Shown here: piece by piece, positions 8,588 through 16,513 of the stretch
Layout of the letters: the number at the start of each line of letters is the position of its first letter
Numbering within the stretch: position 1 is the stretch's first letter
Origin: Psychrosphaera saromensis
GTDB taxonomy: Bacteria > Pseudomonadota > Gammaproteobacteria > Enterobacterales > Alteromonadaceae
Length of the DNA stretch: 64,000 nt
Direction of reading: 5' to 3'
NCBI RefSeq assembly: GCF_002954545.1
Contig: NZ_MSCH01000003.1
Location: 2,333,991-2,397,990, forward strand
The notes under the pieces: generated by a model
What the model saw: the letters and a program-made list of their open reading frames with translations, nothing else
The model's database searches: none
Told to the model about the DNA's origin: nothing
Translations under genes and position numbers: made by a program

Positions 8588-8947
8588 TTATTTAATTGTG
8601 GAAATATAATTTGCAAATATTGCAGTTAACAAAATTAAAACCGCAAACCCTTTTAAAATTGCTTCAAACCGACGATAAACATGCTCATTATTGCGTTTAT
8701 CGTAATGATCAATAATGCCTAGAGCTAAATAAGCAATACCAACAATAAGAGCAGAAAATGCAATATAGATAGCATTCCCATAGAGAGTGACCTCTCCCTG
8801 TCTATAAGCTAAATAAAGCTCACCTTTAAATAATCCATATCCACCGTATGCCAAAAGAACAATAATTAGAATCAACTTCTCTATTCGCTTTTTAGTCGGG
8901 ATATAGTTGGGAATGTAATCTTTATCTTTTACTTGTTTTTTATACAT
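8588..8947 (-). CDS. Small membrane protein, unknown
   Basis: A 119-residue protein with a basic N-terminus (YKKQVKDKDYIPNYIPTKKRIEK) and three likely membrane helices at about residues 22-42, 56-80 and 96-116. No family is recognised. It follows the UDG-like gene after 87 bp on the same strand and ends next to a small hairpin. It belongs to the run of three poorly conserved minus-strand genes from 8.6 to 10.4 kb. Confidence 0.6.
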   Translation of the reverse strand: MYKKQVKDKDYIPNYIPTKKRIEKLILIIVLLAYGGYGLFKGELYLAYRQGEVTLYGNAIYIAFSALIVGIAYLALGIIDHYDKRNNEHVYRRFEAILKGFAVLILLTAIFANYISTIK

Positions 8948-9034
8948 AATAGTTACGCAAAGCCTTTTTGAAACATAATAAATTTGAGTACCAGCTCTTG
9001 TTTAATTGAATAAAATAAAGAAGAGGGTGCTTCG

Positions 9035-9673
9035 TTATTTCTGACAATAAAATGATTTTTCTTTGTTTATAAAATCTCTCATTTTATTGTAGGCAACTTC
9101 AACATCACCGCGCATTGAAGGGTGTTTCCAAGGGGCAATCCAAGCTTTATTTTTATTGGAATAATATGGCGCGTTATTTGGTAAATCAGAGTTAACTTCT
9201 AAATCAAGCAACCAAATTAAAATATCATGTGTTGCCAATGGAACTATAATATTAGGTTTTATTAGCGCTATTTGTTTTCTTAGGAGTTCTTTGTCGTTTT
9301 TTGCGTAGGCTGAAACATGAGCCATATTAGCAGATGAGCCACCGCTAGTTTTTTTTAAATTGATCAATGCAATGCGACTGAGTGTATCTTTTAGATATTT
9401 TTTATTATTTATTATAGAAAAATCTGGGAATTGATCTAACAACCCAGCAGCCCAACGAGCTAAATTGTGCAAATATGAATATTTAGGTCCTCGTTGTGCA
9501 AGATCACGCATATCACCACCAGGCCAGTCATTTACCTCTTTTCCAATAAATAGAATTTTCAAGCACTCATCTTTATAAATTTCAGGTCTAACAATTCCAT
9601 CTTTACATATCCTTGTAGAACATATGCCAATATTTTTATAATGCTTTTCCCAATCATTCCAGATGGATTCCAT
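9035..9673 (-). CDS. Uracil-DNA-glycosylase-fold-like protein
   Basis: A 212-residue protein whose layout matches the UDG superfamily fold. There is an early strand and loop KILFIGKEVNDWPGGD (residues 39-54) in the place of the catalytic motif, a central IKPNIIVPLATHDI strand, and a late PWKHPSMRG (181-189) matching the HPS substrate-binding motif. Many bacterial proteins with this fold are described only as UDG-like and may not excise uracil; the catalytic Asp/Asn pair of true UDGs is not clear here. The start codon lies about 25 bp past the boundary of the attC-like site, a spacing common for integron cassette genes. Acquisition as a cassette is possible, but no clear attC follows its stop. 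Confidence 0.55.
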   Translation of the reverse strand: MESIWNDWEKHYKNIGICSTRICKDGIVRPEIYKDECLKILFIGKEVNDWPGGDMRDLAQRGPKYSYLHNLARWAAGLLDQFPDFSIINNKKYLKDTLSRIALINLKKTSGGSSANMAHVSAYAKNDKELLRKQIALIKPNIIVPLATHDILIWLLDLEVNSDLPNNAPYYSNKNKAWIAPWKHPSMRGDVEVAYNKMRDFINKEKSFYCQK

Positions 9674-9695
9674 TGAATTCCCGTGTTATTTATCG

Positions 9696-9797
9696 AGCTA
9701 ACACCGTTTTAAGCGGCAAACTGCAGTTGGCTAAAATAAGTGAGGCACGAACAAAAAGCCAACTGTAATTTGTCCGACTTGAAAACCCTTGTTAGGT
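9696..9797 (-). other. attC-like recombination site (integron cassette)
   Basis: On the minus strand the site begins with ACCTAAC (a match to RYYYAAC) and ends with GTTAGCT (one mismatch to GTTRRRY), 102 bp in total. Its halves form an imperfect palindrome: CTAACAAGGGTTTTCAAG against CGCTTAAAACGGTGTTAG. The inner arms are perfect (CAGTTGGCT at 9723-9731, AGCCAACTG at 9757-9765), with a bulged TCGGACAAA / TTTGCCGC part. Length, outer boxes, bulged arms and overlap of the left box with the stop codon of the preceding gene are all typical of attC. Confidence 0.65.
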
Positions 9798-10385
9798 TGC
9801 TAGTTTATTGCTTCTTTGTAACTCTACTAGATCCATTAAGGCTTTTGTATCATTTGCCAACTCCAAAAGACGAGCAGAAACTGCCATTTGTATATCTGAT
9901 GCAAGAGCTAAAACGTTACTGACTTCATCATCAGGATATGTTGGTTCTATAGCATCTTCTGAGAATCTACGAGCTACTTGCTCTATCCCTCCATGTGTTA
10001 AATCATGAAAAGATTTCAGATTAAGATCAACAGTTTCTTTGATCCATTTTCCGGCAGGATCACCTGAGCTTTCAATAGCGCTAACCAGTGTGGGGAAATT
10101 AGGACATTTTCCGCCAATAAACTTTTGTATTTCACTTTTTGTTGCGACCTCCAACAGCCAAACTCCTCGAACGTAAGACTCTAGAAGTGGTCTGCATAGT
10201 GATAACGAAGGACCTGGAAGGTTGGACTCTACCAATACGATTATAGCGTCACCGATATCAAGAGAATGCTGAAGCAGCGAGACACCATACAATTTCATCT
10301 CACGTTTGATACTTAATTCATTTGTGTTTTCATGAACCCACTTCATCACATACTTCGAGTAGCCAAGTTGCCGAGCTATAGTCAT
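9792..10385 (-). CDS. Hypothetical protein, probable integron cassette gene
   Basis: A 197-residue, mostly helical soluble protein with no recognised domain. The pattern around SLCRPLLESYVRGVWLL and FHDLTHGGIEQVARR recalls uncharacterised DUF5677/DUF6988-type proteins, but this is a weak resemblance. Its stop codon overlaps the first box of the attC-like site at 9696-9797. Its start lies 12 bp inside a core site (ACCTAAC on the plus strand, 10396-10402; GTTAGGT in gene orientation). The gene is thus framed exactly like a mobile cassette of about 700 bp. No integrase gene is in the window. Confidence 0.6.
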   Translation of the reverse strand: MTIARQLGYSKYVMKWVHENTNELSIKREMKLYGVSLLQHSLDIGDAIIVLVESNLPGPSLSLCRPLLESYVRGVWLLEVATKSEIQKFIGGKCPNFPTLVSAIESSGDPAGKWIKETVDLNLKSFHDLTHGGIEQVARRFSEDAIEPTYPDDEVSNVLALASDIQMAVSARLLELANDTKALMDLVELQRSNKLAT

Positions 10386-10855
10386 GGTATTGTCAACCTA
10401 ACAGCTTATTTGCAAGAATTCCTGTTAAAGGAAGTTATTCGCAGGTGGTTTTATTCTGCTAATAAATTTTTATTTCATTATACGAATAACTTAGCAGCTG
10501 ATTTATGCATAAACAAACGTTTTTTGTTTTGGTTTTGCTTTTATCTCTTGCTCTAACTCCCGATTCAAAATATCTGTGTTAAATATAACTTTTCTCAAAT
10601 CAGTAGGGCATGGATGCCCGATTGAGGAAAATGTTCATGGACGAATGTTTTTCCGTATTTGATGATAAAAGTTATATTTAATACAAATAGATATTTGTTT
10701 ACGGGCGGCTTTTTGGCCTACCTTTTTGGCTGTTGAAAAAGGTATGGTCGCCGCAGGCGAAATAAGAACTTTCAGAATATAGTGGAACTTTACAATTAAC
10801 ACCAAACCACTGGCCGACAGGCCAAAAAAACCTACCCAACTTTTAGGTATTAAAG
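10386..10855. other. 470-bp region without a gene
   Basis: It starts with the core site of the cassette (10396-10402). Next comes a short hairpin AACAG / CTGTT, then a 10-bp inverted pair AAGTTATTCG (10434-10443) / CGAATAACTT (10484-10493), then the palindromic element at 10568-10696. From about 10700 to 10762 the plus strand can be read as a short peptide (GRLFGLPFWLLKKVWSPQAK, then stop) with no start codon, which looks like a gene remnant. A minus-strand frame here has no supporting composition. Confidence 0.45.
10568..10696. repeat. Palindromic element, MITE- or RNA-like
   Basis: The terminal arms are inverted copies. Fifteen bases (TTAAATATAACTTTT / AAAAGTTATATTTAA, 10579-10593 and 10667-10681) are perfect, and similarity extends outward to AAATATCT / AGATATTT. 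Inside are a second stem, TCAAAT / ATTTGA, and a compact palindrome, GGGCATGGATGCCC (10606-10619). There is no coding capacity. It could be a small non-autonomous mobile element or a structured RNA. Confidence 0.6.
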
Positions 10856-11746
10856 TTAAAGTCCGCGTTGCCACTCTTCCCTAAGCGGTATCATATTCGG
10901 TGTATTAATCGCCGTTTGCACTTGAGCCAACAAAGCTTGTTTGTCTTTACCCAAAATACCTTTTAATACTAGGTAGTTTGACGCGTGGTCGGAACGGAAT
11001 ATGGTTTTATCCAGTTCTAAATGAGTCAGCAAGGTTTCCATTTCTTTAAATAAACCAAGTTGATTTGGCAACTCAAAGCCGTTGGTGAATTTCTTAGCAA
11101 AGCGTTCTTGGCCAAGAGGGAAGGACACTACTAAGGTAGACAAATACTCAGGCTGAGTTTGGTTCATTAACTTAGCGGAGTTAATCGCATGTTGTTCGCT
11201 AAACTCTTTACCGCCTAAGCCATTTAAAATCATGACAGAGCGTTTAATACCCGCTTGTTGTAACTTATCTAATGCCACTTTGGATGAGTCAAAGGTCTCA
11301 CCTTTTTCAATAAGCTCTAACACTTCATCATCGCCACTTTCACAGCCAATGTAGACTAATGAAAGCTTTAATTGTTGAAGTTCTTGCAGTTGTTCTACGG
11401 TTTTATTGGTTAAGTTTCTAGGTAAGCAATAAGACGAGATACGTTGTACGTCTGGGAAGGTTTGGTTTATTAACTCACAAATCTCTTTTAAGCGTCTAAA
11501 TGGCAAGGTTAAAGCATCGCCATCTGCCAAGAAAATACGTTGAACGGGCATGCCTGAACGCTTTATAGCCATCAGTTCTTGCTCTATGTCTTCAAGTTTT
11601 TTAGGTTTGAATTTTTTCTGCTCTTGAGTATACATGTCACAAAAGGTGCAATTATTCCAAGAACAGCCATTGGTCACTTGTAATATAAGCGACTTCCACT
11701 CACTAGGTGGACGAAACACAGGTTCAATATATTTTAGTGGATACAT
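10856..11746 (-). CDS. Radical SAM protein
   Basis: A 296-residue radical SAM enzyme. The cluster-binding cysteines are C28, C33 and C36 in NGCSWNNCTFCDMY. This CX4CX2C spacing differs from the commonest CX3CX2C but is seen in a subgroup of the superfamily. The barrel continues with RIFLADGDALTLP, ISSYCLPRNL, LVYIGCESGDDEVL and SVMILNGLGG. There is no second domain such as B12-binding or SPASM. The reaction is unknown. Neighbours are rraB upstream, across the heptamer array, and a gene-free stretch downstream, so context gives little help. Confidence 0.85.
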   Translation of the reverse strand: MYPLKYIEPVFRPPSEWKSLILQVTNGCSWNNCTFCDMYTQEQKKFKPKKLEDIEQELMAIKRSGMPVQRIFLADGDALTLPFRRLKEICELINQTFPDVQRISSYCLPRNLTNKTVEQLQELQQLKLSLVYIGCESGDDEVLELIEKGETFDSSKVALDKLQQAGIKRSVMILNGLGGKEFSEQHAINSAKLMNQTQPEYLSTLVVSFPLGQERFAKKFTNGFELPNQLGLFKEMETLLTHLELDKTIFRSDHASNYLVLKGILGKDKQALLAQVQTAINTPNMIPLREEWQRGL

Positions 11747-11780
11747 GCTTAACCCTAATTTAACTTCTCAACATTCACTG

Positions 11781-11913
11781 CTCGCAACTCGAACCTCGAA
11801 CCTCGCAACTCGAACCTCGCAACTCGAACCTCGCAACTCGAACCTCGCAGCTCGCAGCTCGCAGCTCGCAGCTCAAACCTCGCAACTCACAACTCGCAAC
11901 TCGCAACTCACAG
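11781..11913. repeat. Heptanucleotide tandem array, 19 units (CTCGCAA/CTCGAAC)
   Basis: Nineteen contiguous 7-bp units run without a break from 11781 to 11913. The forms are CTCGCAA, CTCGAAC, CTCGCAG and a few CTCACAA, CTCAAAC or CTCACAG. CTC is constant, position 4 is G or A, and positions 5-7 vary in blocks. The array lies between the start of the radical SAM gene and the stop of rraB, ending next to that stop codon. Confidence 0.95.
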
Positions 11914-11914
11914 C

Positions 11915-12307
11915 TTAAGTATACGAATCTTCTTCTTCCGGTTCAGGCTCGTTCTCGTCGCCCATGAACACACCCCAACCGTCAGAGTAACCTTGGTTTT
12001 TCTCGGCGATTTTTTTGAATTCTTTTTCAAATGCAGTGATGTTTTCGTAAGTAACCATCATCACTTTTGAAACTTGCAGTTCAATGGCAATGCTTGAGTT
12101 ACCGCCGTGATCGTATTTGCGACTTTCAACTTTGACAAAAGGTTCGTCGTTTTCAATTCTGGCCATAAACCGTTTAGCGACAAGATCGGCGTCTGATTCG
12201 TTGTCGAACAAGGCGAAAAAATCAATTACATATTCTTCACTGAAATCAAATTCAGCATTGGCCATATCTTGTAATATTTGGCCGGTATCATCGTTTGGAA
12301 AATTCAT
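11915..12307 (-). CDS. rraB: RraB-family ribonuclease E inhibitor
   Basis: A 130-residue acidic protein matching RraB, which binds the C-terminal half of RNase E and remodels the degradosome, lowering mRNA decay. The family features are visible: the N-terminal NDDTGQILQDM, the strand VIDFFALFDNESDADLVAKRF, and the end motif GYSDGWGVFMGDE with a glutamate-rich tail. It is a single-gene unit, upstream of the heptamer array and followed by the radical SAM gene. The assignment rests on fold-length and motif similarity. Confidence 0.8.
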   Translation of the reverse strand: MNFPNDDTGQILQDMANAEFDFSEEYVIDFFALFDNESDADLVAKRFMARIENDEPFVKVESRKYDHGGNSSIAIELQVSKVMMVTYENITAFEKEFKKIAEKNQGYSDGWGVFMGDENEPEPEEEDSYT

Positions 12308-12423
12308 TTTTATCCATTATTGTCCGCATTTATACGGAAATTGTAGCTAAGTTAGTGGTTTGACCCAAGCGGTATTCCTGCAACAGGGCGAATGTTACCA
12401 TCTTGTTGATTAAATACGTTTGC

Positions 12424-13272
12424 TTATTGTCGATTGGTTCTTATTCTATCAGGTATCAAGGTTGAACTGGTTGTTCTGTACGGATTAATATCTAATCCGC
12501 CCCTGCGTGTATAACGGGCGTAAACGGTTAATTCGCTTGGTTTACATAAGGCTTGAATGTCGGTGAATATACGCTCAACACATTGTTCATGAAATTCGTT
12601 GTGCATTCTGAACGAGATTAAATAACGCAGCAGCGACTCATGATCAATTTTTAATCCTGTGTAGCTAATAACAATACTTGCCCAATCTGGTTGACTGGTG
12701 ATCAAACAGTTAGACTTTAATAAATGACTGTTTAATTCTTCAGTCACTTTTATATTCGTGGCATCTAACTGCAGCAGTTGATTGTTAAAGTCGTAGTTAT
12801 CAATTTCAATATCTAACTCGTCAATGTTATTGCCATTAAGCGCGGTAACCTGAAAAGGCGCGACTTGGTCGACAGAAAGTAGATCAACGTCAACGGCTTG
12901 ACCTGCACATTGGCTTAAGTCTTTTACCATAGCGCTTTGTACGTCATCCCAGTTAGCAAATTTAGTCTGGTTAAAGCTGTTTAAATAAAGTTTGAACGAT
13001 TTACTTTCAATTAAATTTGCACTGGTTGCTGGCACTACAAATTCTGCAATGGCGACCACAGGCTTACCTTTGGCGTTTAACCAGCTTACTTCGTAACCAG
13101 TCCATAGGTCGTGACCATAAAACGGAAGTGGGTTACTTAGGTTTAAATCGTCTCTATTTAGGCTGCGCGGGACGGGTTGTAGCAGTTTTGGATTATATTT
13201 TGTCTCATAAGCGGTTTGTTTGCCAAGAGTCAGTTCATCTAACGCGCCAGTTTCTGTATACTTTGAAGTCAT
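12424..13272 (-). CDS. queF: NADPH-dependent 7-cyano-7-deazaguanine reductase QueF
   Basis: A 282-residue bimodular QueF, the same length as the E. coli enzyme. It reduces preQ0 to preQ1 in queuosine biosynthesis. The catalytic Cys189 sits in [11 protein letters not shown] with Asp195/196 just after, and the NADPH motif ESKSFK is at residues 89-94. [10 protein letters not shown] supplies further active-site residues. It is divergent from syd, the arrangement also found in E. coli. Cytoplasmic. Confidence 0.96.
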   Translation of the reverse strand: MTSKYTETGALDELTLGKQTAYETKYNPKLLQPVPRSLNRDDLNLSNPLPFYGHDLWTGYEVSWLNAKGKPVVAIAEFVVPATSANLIESKSFKLYLNSFNQTKFANWDDVQSAMVKDLSQCAGQAVDVDLLSVDQVAPFQVTALNGNNIDELDIEIDNYDFNNQLLQLDATNIKVTEELNSHLLKSNCLITSQPDWASIVISYTGLKIDHESLLRYLISFRMHNEFHEQCVERIFTDIQALCKPSELTVYARYTRRGGLDINPYRTTSSTLIPDRIRTNRQ

Positions 13273-13337
13273 AGGGTAAACAATATCAAGTTTGAATAGC
13301 TGTATTGTAAAGAATATAAATTTAAGTGGAAGTGGAT

Positions 13338-13904
13338 ATGTCTAAAATTGAATTATTAAATCAAGCTTGGGAAGATTTTATTGGAAAATGGCAAGCTCTT
13401 GCGGAGCAAACTGGTTATCCAGAAATAGAATCAGATCCACAATGGCCGTCTGAGTGTGAGTTTGTTGTTAATGCTGGCAGCGAACAGGAAAAAACATGTT
13501 GGAAACCGGTTAAACAGCAAGACACGCTAAAGTTTGAAAATGTAGAGGAAGCGATTAACTTTACATTGGATGAGCAGTACAAGCAGTTCTTCTGTCTTTA
13601 TTATGCGGATAATTTAAATGCGGAGCATGCGAATGGGCCTTTGCAGTTTTTACAAGCATGGTCACAGCCTGACTTTGAGCGTTTACAGCAAAACTTAATT
13701 GGTCATGTGATCATGAAGACAAAGCTAAAACAACCACCAACGTTATTTTTTGCCGTTACTGATGAAGACGATCTTAACCTGGTTGTGGTTAACGACGGTG
13801 GTGAAGTTTGGTTGGAATATGTAGGGAAAGAACCACATAAGAAAGTAGCTGACAATTTGACTGAGTTTATTGGTCAGTCGACGCCAGTACTTTCCCCATT
13901 GTAA
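13338..13904 (+). CDS. syd: SecY-interacting protein Syd
   Basis: A 188-residue cytoplasmic protein matching Syd, which binds SecY and is thought to check proper assembly of the SecYEG translocon. Recognisable blocks are EWKPV-like [20 protein letters not shown] and the [24 protein letters not shown] region. The ATG at 13338 is preferred over the in-frame GTG at 13326: GTGGA/GGAAG lies upstream, and homologues begin near this Met. It is divergent from queF. A hairpin, AAGCCTCA / TGAGGCTT (13945-13964), lies inside the end of the convergent neighbour and may serve as its terminator. Confidence 0.92.
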   Translation: MSKIELLNQAWEDFIGKWQALAEQTGYPEIESDPQWPSECEFVVNAGSEQEKTCWKPVKQQDTLKFENVEEAINFTLDEQYKQFFCLYYADNLNAEHANGPLQFLQAWSQPDFERLQQNLIGHVIMKTKLKQPPTLFFAVTDEDDLNLVVVNDGGEVWLEYVGKEPHKKVADNLTEFIGQSTPVLSPL

Positions 13905-13935
13905 TGACCCTGTAACAGATGTAGTTGCTTAGCTT

Positions 13936-14214
13936 TTAAGCTATAAGCCTCAAAAGTGAGGCTTTTAGCTCAGCGACTTCTTGTTCTAATGTTTGTACTC
14001 GCTGCTCTAATGTTTGTTTCTCATCATTGGTCACTTTAGTCGTTTCATCTAATGGAATATCTAGGCTAGGGTTGGCGCGCCATTGTTGTAAGCCTGAGAT
14101 AACCGTTGGCATAGGCGTACCTTTATCCGCACGACTTTTTATTAACGCAATTGAAGGCTCTTTACCTTGCTGGCTTAACGTTTGGCAAATTCTTATTATT
14201 TCTGCAGTATTCAT
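13936..14214 (-). CDS. Small putative DNA-binding protein with coiled coil
   Basis: A 92-residue protein. Residues 1-50 resemble the N-terminal helix-turn-helix of KfrA-type proteins (IIRICQTLSQQGKEPSIALIKSRA, followed by MPTVISGLQQW). Residues 62-92 are a leucine-zipper-like coiled coil (TLEQRVQTLEQEVAELKASLL). It may bind DNA as a dimer; the target is unknown. It is convergent with syd. Small proteins of this kind occur in other marine Gammaproteobacteria (recollection, not checked). Confidence 0.6.
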   Translation of the reverse strand: MNTAEIIRICQTLSQQGKEPSIALIKSRADKGTPMPTVISGLQQWRANPSLDIPLDETTKVTNDEKQTLEQRVQTLEQEVAELKASLLRLIA

Positions 14215-14242
14215 ATCTTTATAATTTTCTATTTTTTTAGTG

Positions 14243-14266
14243 TTCGTTTAGGTATTCGTTTAGGCA
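14243..14266. repeat. 12-bp direct repeat upstream of the small HTH gene
   Basis: TTCGTTTAGGTA and TTCGTTTAGGCA are adjacent, about 30-50 bp upstream of the start of the HTH/coiled-coil gene. This could be an operator or simple slippage. Confidence 0.4.
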
Positions 14267-14446
14267 TTAGTCTAGTTGTAAATTTAGTGGTTAATTTCAC
14301 TAATTAATTGTTAATTTCGCAAGTTGCCAAGGTTTTTATTTGTTTAATTGTTAAAAATGCCATAAATAACAGTGAGTTACATTGTGGTTTTGATTTTGCT
14401 AAATAAGAGTAAATACCAATTATTCAATAATAAAGTCGAGACAACT

Positions 14447-14809
14447 ATGAATCAAACATTTAAAACATTACTTATCGCTTTACCACTTACGCTTTCATTA
14501 ACCGGTTGTGTAGTAGTCGTAGGCAACGACGACGACTCAAGTACTGAATGGAAACAAGTACAGGAATTAAATAAAACCAATATAACGGCTCTAGAAGTTG
14601 GCGCTAGTTTAACAGATATAAAAACAAAAATGGGTACGCCAAACATTAACGAAGCATTTAGTAAAAATAACCAACAGTACCAGGTTTTGTTTTACCGCAC
14701 TCGTCACAAACACTCAGACGGTGAAACCACCAAAGATGAATGTACGGCATTAATTTTTGAAGATGGCCTGTTAACGTCCTGGGGTGAAAAAGCGTATCAA
14801 AAGCTTTAA
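14447..14809 (+). CDS. DUF3192 lipoprotein
   Basis: A 120-residue lipoprotein with the lipobox LTGC near residue 21, followed by a short acidic linker and a BamE/SmpA-like domain of the DUF3192 type. That domain shows EVGASLTDIKTKMGTP, YQVLFYRTRH and ALIFEDGLLTSWGEKA. The frame is open further upstream, but the ATG at 14447 begins the signal peptide. Function unknown; probably at the outer membrane. It is a single-gene unit with a strong terminator. Confidence 0.82.
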   Translation: MNQTFKTLLIALPLTLSLTGCVVVVGNDDDSSTEWKQVQELNKTNITALEVGASLTDIKTKMGTPNINEAFSKNNQQYQVLFYRTRHKHSDGETTKDECTALIFEDGLLTSWGEKAYQKL

Positions 14810-14850
14810 TTGTGTTTAGTTGATACAAAAGATCTAATACAACAAACATA

Positions 14851-14887
14851 AAAAAACCGAGTTAGTTTCAACTAGCTCGGTTTTTTC
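14851..14887. terminator. Bidirectional terminator
   Basis: AACCGAGTTAGTT / AACTAGCTCGGTT form a 13-bp stem with a very short loop, flanked by A6 and T6. It lies between the convergent DUF3192 and symporter genes and can serve both. Confidence 0.85.
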
Positions 14888-14918
14888 TTTATATTCTTGT
14901 TACAAAAAACAGTTTTTG

Positions 14919-16265
14919 TTAATTCTTAAGATGTTCAAAATCAACATTTTCAATGTTTTTACCTGCGTCTTTATCGGCAAATACATCGTAATCAAATTCT
15001 TTTTCCGATGTAGCAACCACACAACTCACCATACAATCGCCAGTTACATTAACCGCAGTACGAGTCATGTCTAACAATCTATCCACACCAATAATCAGCG
15101 CAATACCTTCTACCGGCAAGCCAACTTGTTGTAATACCATTGCCAACATAATCAAACCAACACCAGGAACCGCAGCCGTGCCGATAGACGCTAACGTTGC
15201 TGTTAATACCACCATTAAGTAATCACCTAATGCTAAGTCAACGGCAAATACCTGTGCAATAAATACAGTTGCGACACCTTGCATGATAGCGGTGCCATCC
15301 ATGTTTAAGGTGGCGCCCATAGGCAAGGTAAATGAAGCAATTGAGTTTTTAACACCTAATTTTTTAGTGGCGGTTTCCATAGTAACAGGCAAAGTTGCAC
15401 CTGAGCTTGAAGTACTAAAGGCGAATAGAGCCGCATCACGCATTTTTCTAAAAAACATAACAGGGCTTAAACCGGTAAATACTTTTAATAACGAGCCATA
15501 AACGACAAAGGCATGTAACAACAAAACAAAAACAACCAAAAGGAAGTATTTAATTAAACTGGCAATGGTTTCAAATTCTAATGTGGTAAATAACTTAGCG
15601 AGTAAGAAGAACACACCATAAGGCGCGACATTCATTAAAATAACGACTAGGCGCATAATAACAGTATTTAAGTCATTAAATAATGATGCTAAACGTTCAC
15701 CTGCTTTACCCGCTAGCGCCATAGAAACACCAAACAGTAATGCAAACACAATAACTTGCAGCATGTTACCTTCAGCCATTGAGTTTATCGGGTTGGTAGG
15801 GAACATATTAATAAGTACTTGAGCAAATCCAGGCGCTTCTTTCGCAGCATAAGCTTGGTCAGTCGATAGGTTTAAACCTTCGCCTGGGCCAATTAACAAT
15901 GCGAATAAGATAGCAAGGGTAATTGCGATAGCGGTGGTCATTAAGTACAAACCAATTGACTTACCACCTAAGCGCGCTAATTTGCTGGTGTCGTTTAAGC
16001 TACAGGTTCCTACTACTAAGGAAACAAAAACCAGAGGAACAACGATCATTTTTAAACTGGCAATAAATATACTGCCACCAACGTGGAATAAACCATTTAC
16101 AAAAAAGTCATTGATAGAAAGGTTGGTAATACCTAAAGGAATTACAAAATCACCAGATGTGCCAAATAATGTTTGTAAAGTCACGCCGGTAAAAATCCCT
16201 GCGAACATACCTATTAAAATACGAGCCGTCAGCCCAAACTTCTGCTTTGATGCTTGTTTTGTCAT
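14919..16265 (-). CDS. Dicarboxylate/amino acid:cation symporter (DAACS)
   Basis: A 448-residue integral membrane transporter of the GltP/DctA/EAAT fold with eight helices and two re-entrant loops. The diagnostic serine-rich hairpin HP1 reads FSTSSSGATLPVTMETA. The TM7 motif reads NMDGTAIMQGVATVFIAQVF. HP2 contains TAAVPGVGLIMLAMVL, and TM8 contains GVDRLLDMTRTAVNVTGD. The conserved Asp-Arg pairs indicate a transporter of acidic amino acids or C4-dicarboxylates coupled to Na+ or H+. The exact substrate cannot be fixed by eye. It is transcribed alone, downstream of astB. Confidence 0.93.
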   Translation of the reverse strand: MTKQASKQKFGLTARILIGMFAGIFTGVTLQTLFGTSGDFVIPLGITNLSINDFFVNGLFHVGGSIFIASLKMIVVPLVFVSLVVGTCSLNDTSKLARLGGKSIGLYLMTTAIAITLAILFALLIGPGEGLNLSTDQAYAAKEAPGFAQVLINMFPTNPINSMAEGNMLQVIVFALLFGVSMALAGKAGERLASLFNDLNTVIMRLVVILMNVAPYGVFFLLAKLFTTLEFETIASLIKYFLLVVFVLLLHAFVVYGSLLKVFTGLSPVMFFRKMRDAALFAFSTSSSGATLPVTMETATKKLGVKNSIASFTLPMGATLNMDGTAIMQGVATVFIAQVFAVDLALGDYLMVVLTATLASIGTAAVPGVGLIMLAMVLQQVGLPVEGIALIIGVDRLLDMTRTAVNVTGDCMVSCVVATSEKEFDYDVFADKDAGKNIENVDFEHLKN

Positions 16266-16400
16266 TTTTAATTATTCTTATTTTTTTAAATTCGCCCCGA
16301 GTATAAACAAGTCAGTTAAAAATGTAGAGCTTTCTGGCTACCGACAGTGTGAAAATTGTTCACCTGTTAACTTATTTAGCCAATTTTAGTTATTTTGAAT

Positions 16401-16464
16401 ATAAAAAAACGACCATAAGGTCGTTTTAGTTAAAGCGATTGCATTGGGTAAACTCAATCGCTTT
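16401..16464 (-). terminator. Tandem hairpins after astB
   Basis: Two stems follow the astB stop on the minus strand. AAAGCGATTG / CAATCGCTTT (16432-16464) comes first. AAAACGACC / GGTCGTTTT (16406-16427) comes second and runs into a T-tract; it is a good intrinsic terminator. Confidence 0.75.
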
Positions 16465-16513
16465 CTATGTTTATCTACATAAACGGGGAATTAACTTACT
16501 AGCTGTTAGCTTC

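Noticed and set aside
10635-10874. 79-codon minus-strand frame after the radical SAM gene
   Set aside because: It covers the palindromic element and overlaps the end of the radical SAM gene. Composition is not protein-like.
11781-11913. CRISPR-like array
   Set aside because: The units are 7 bp and contiguous, with no unique spacers, and no cas genes are present. It is a tandem heptamer repeat. Reading frames through it give repetitive peptides only because of the period of seven.
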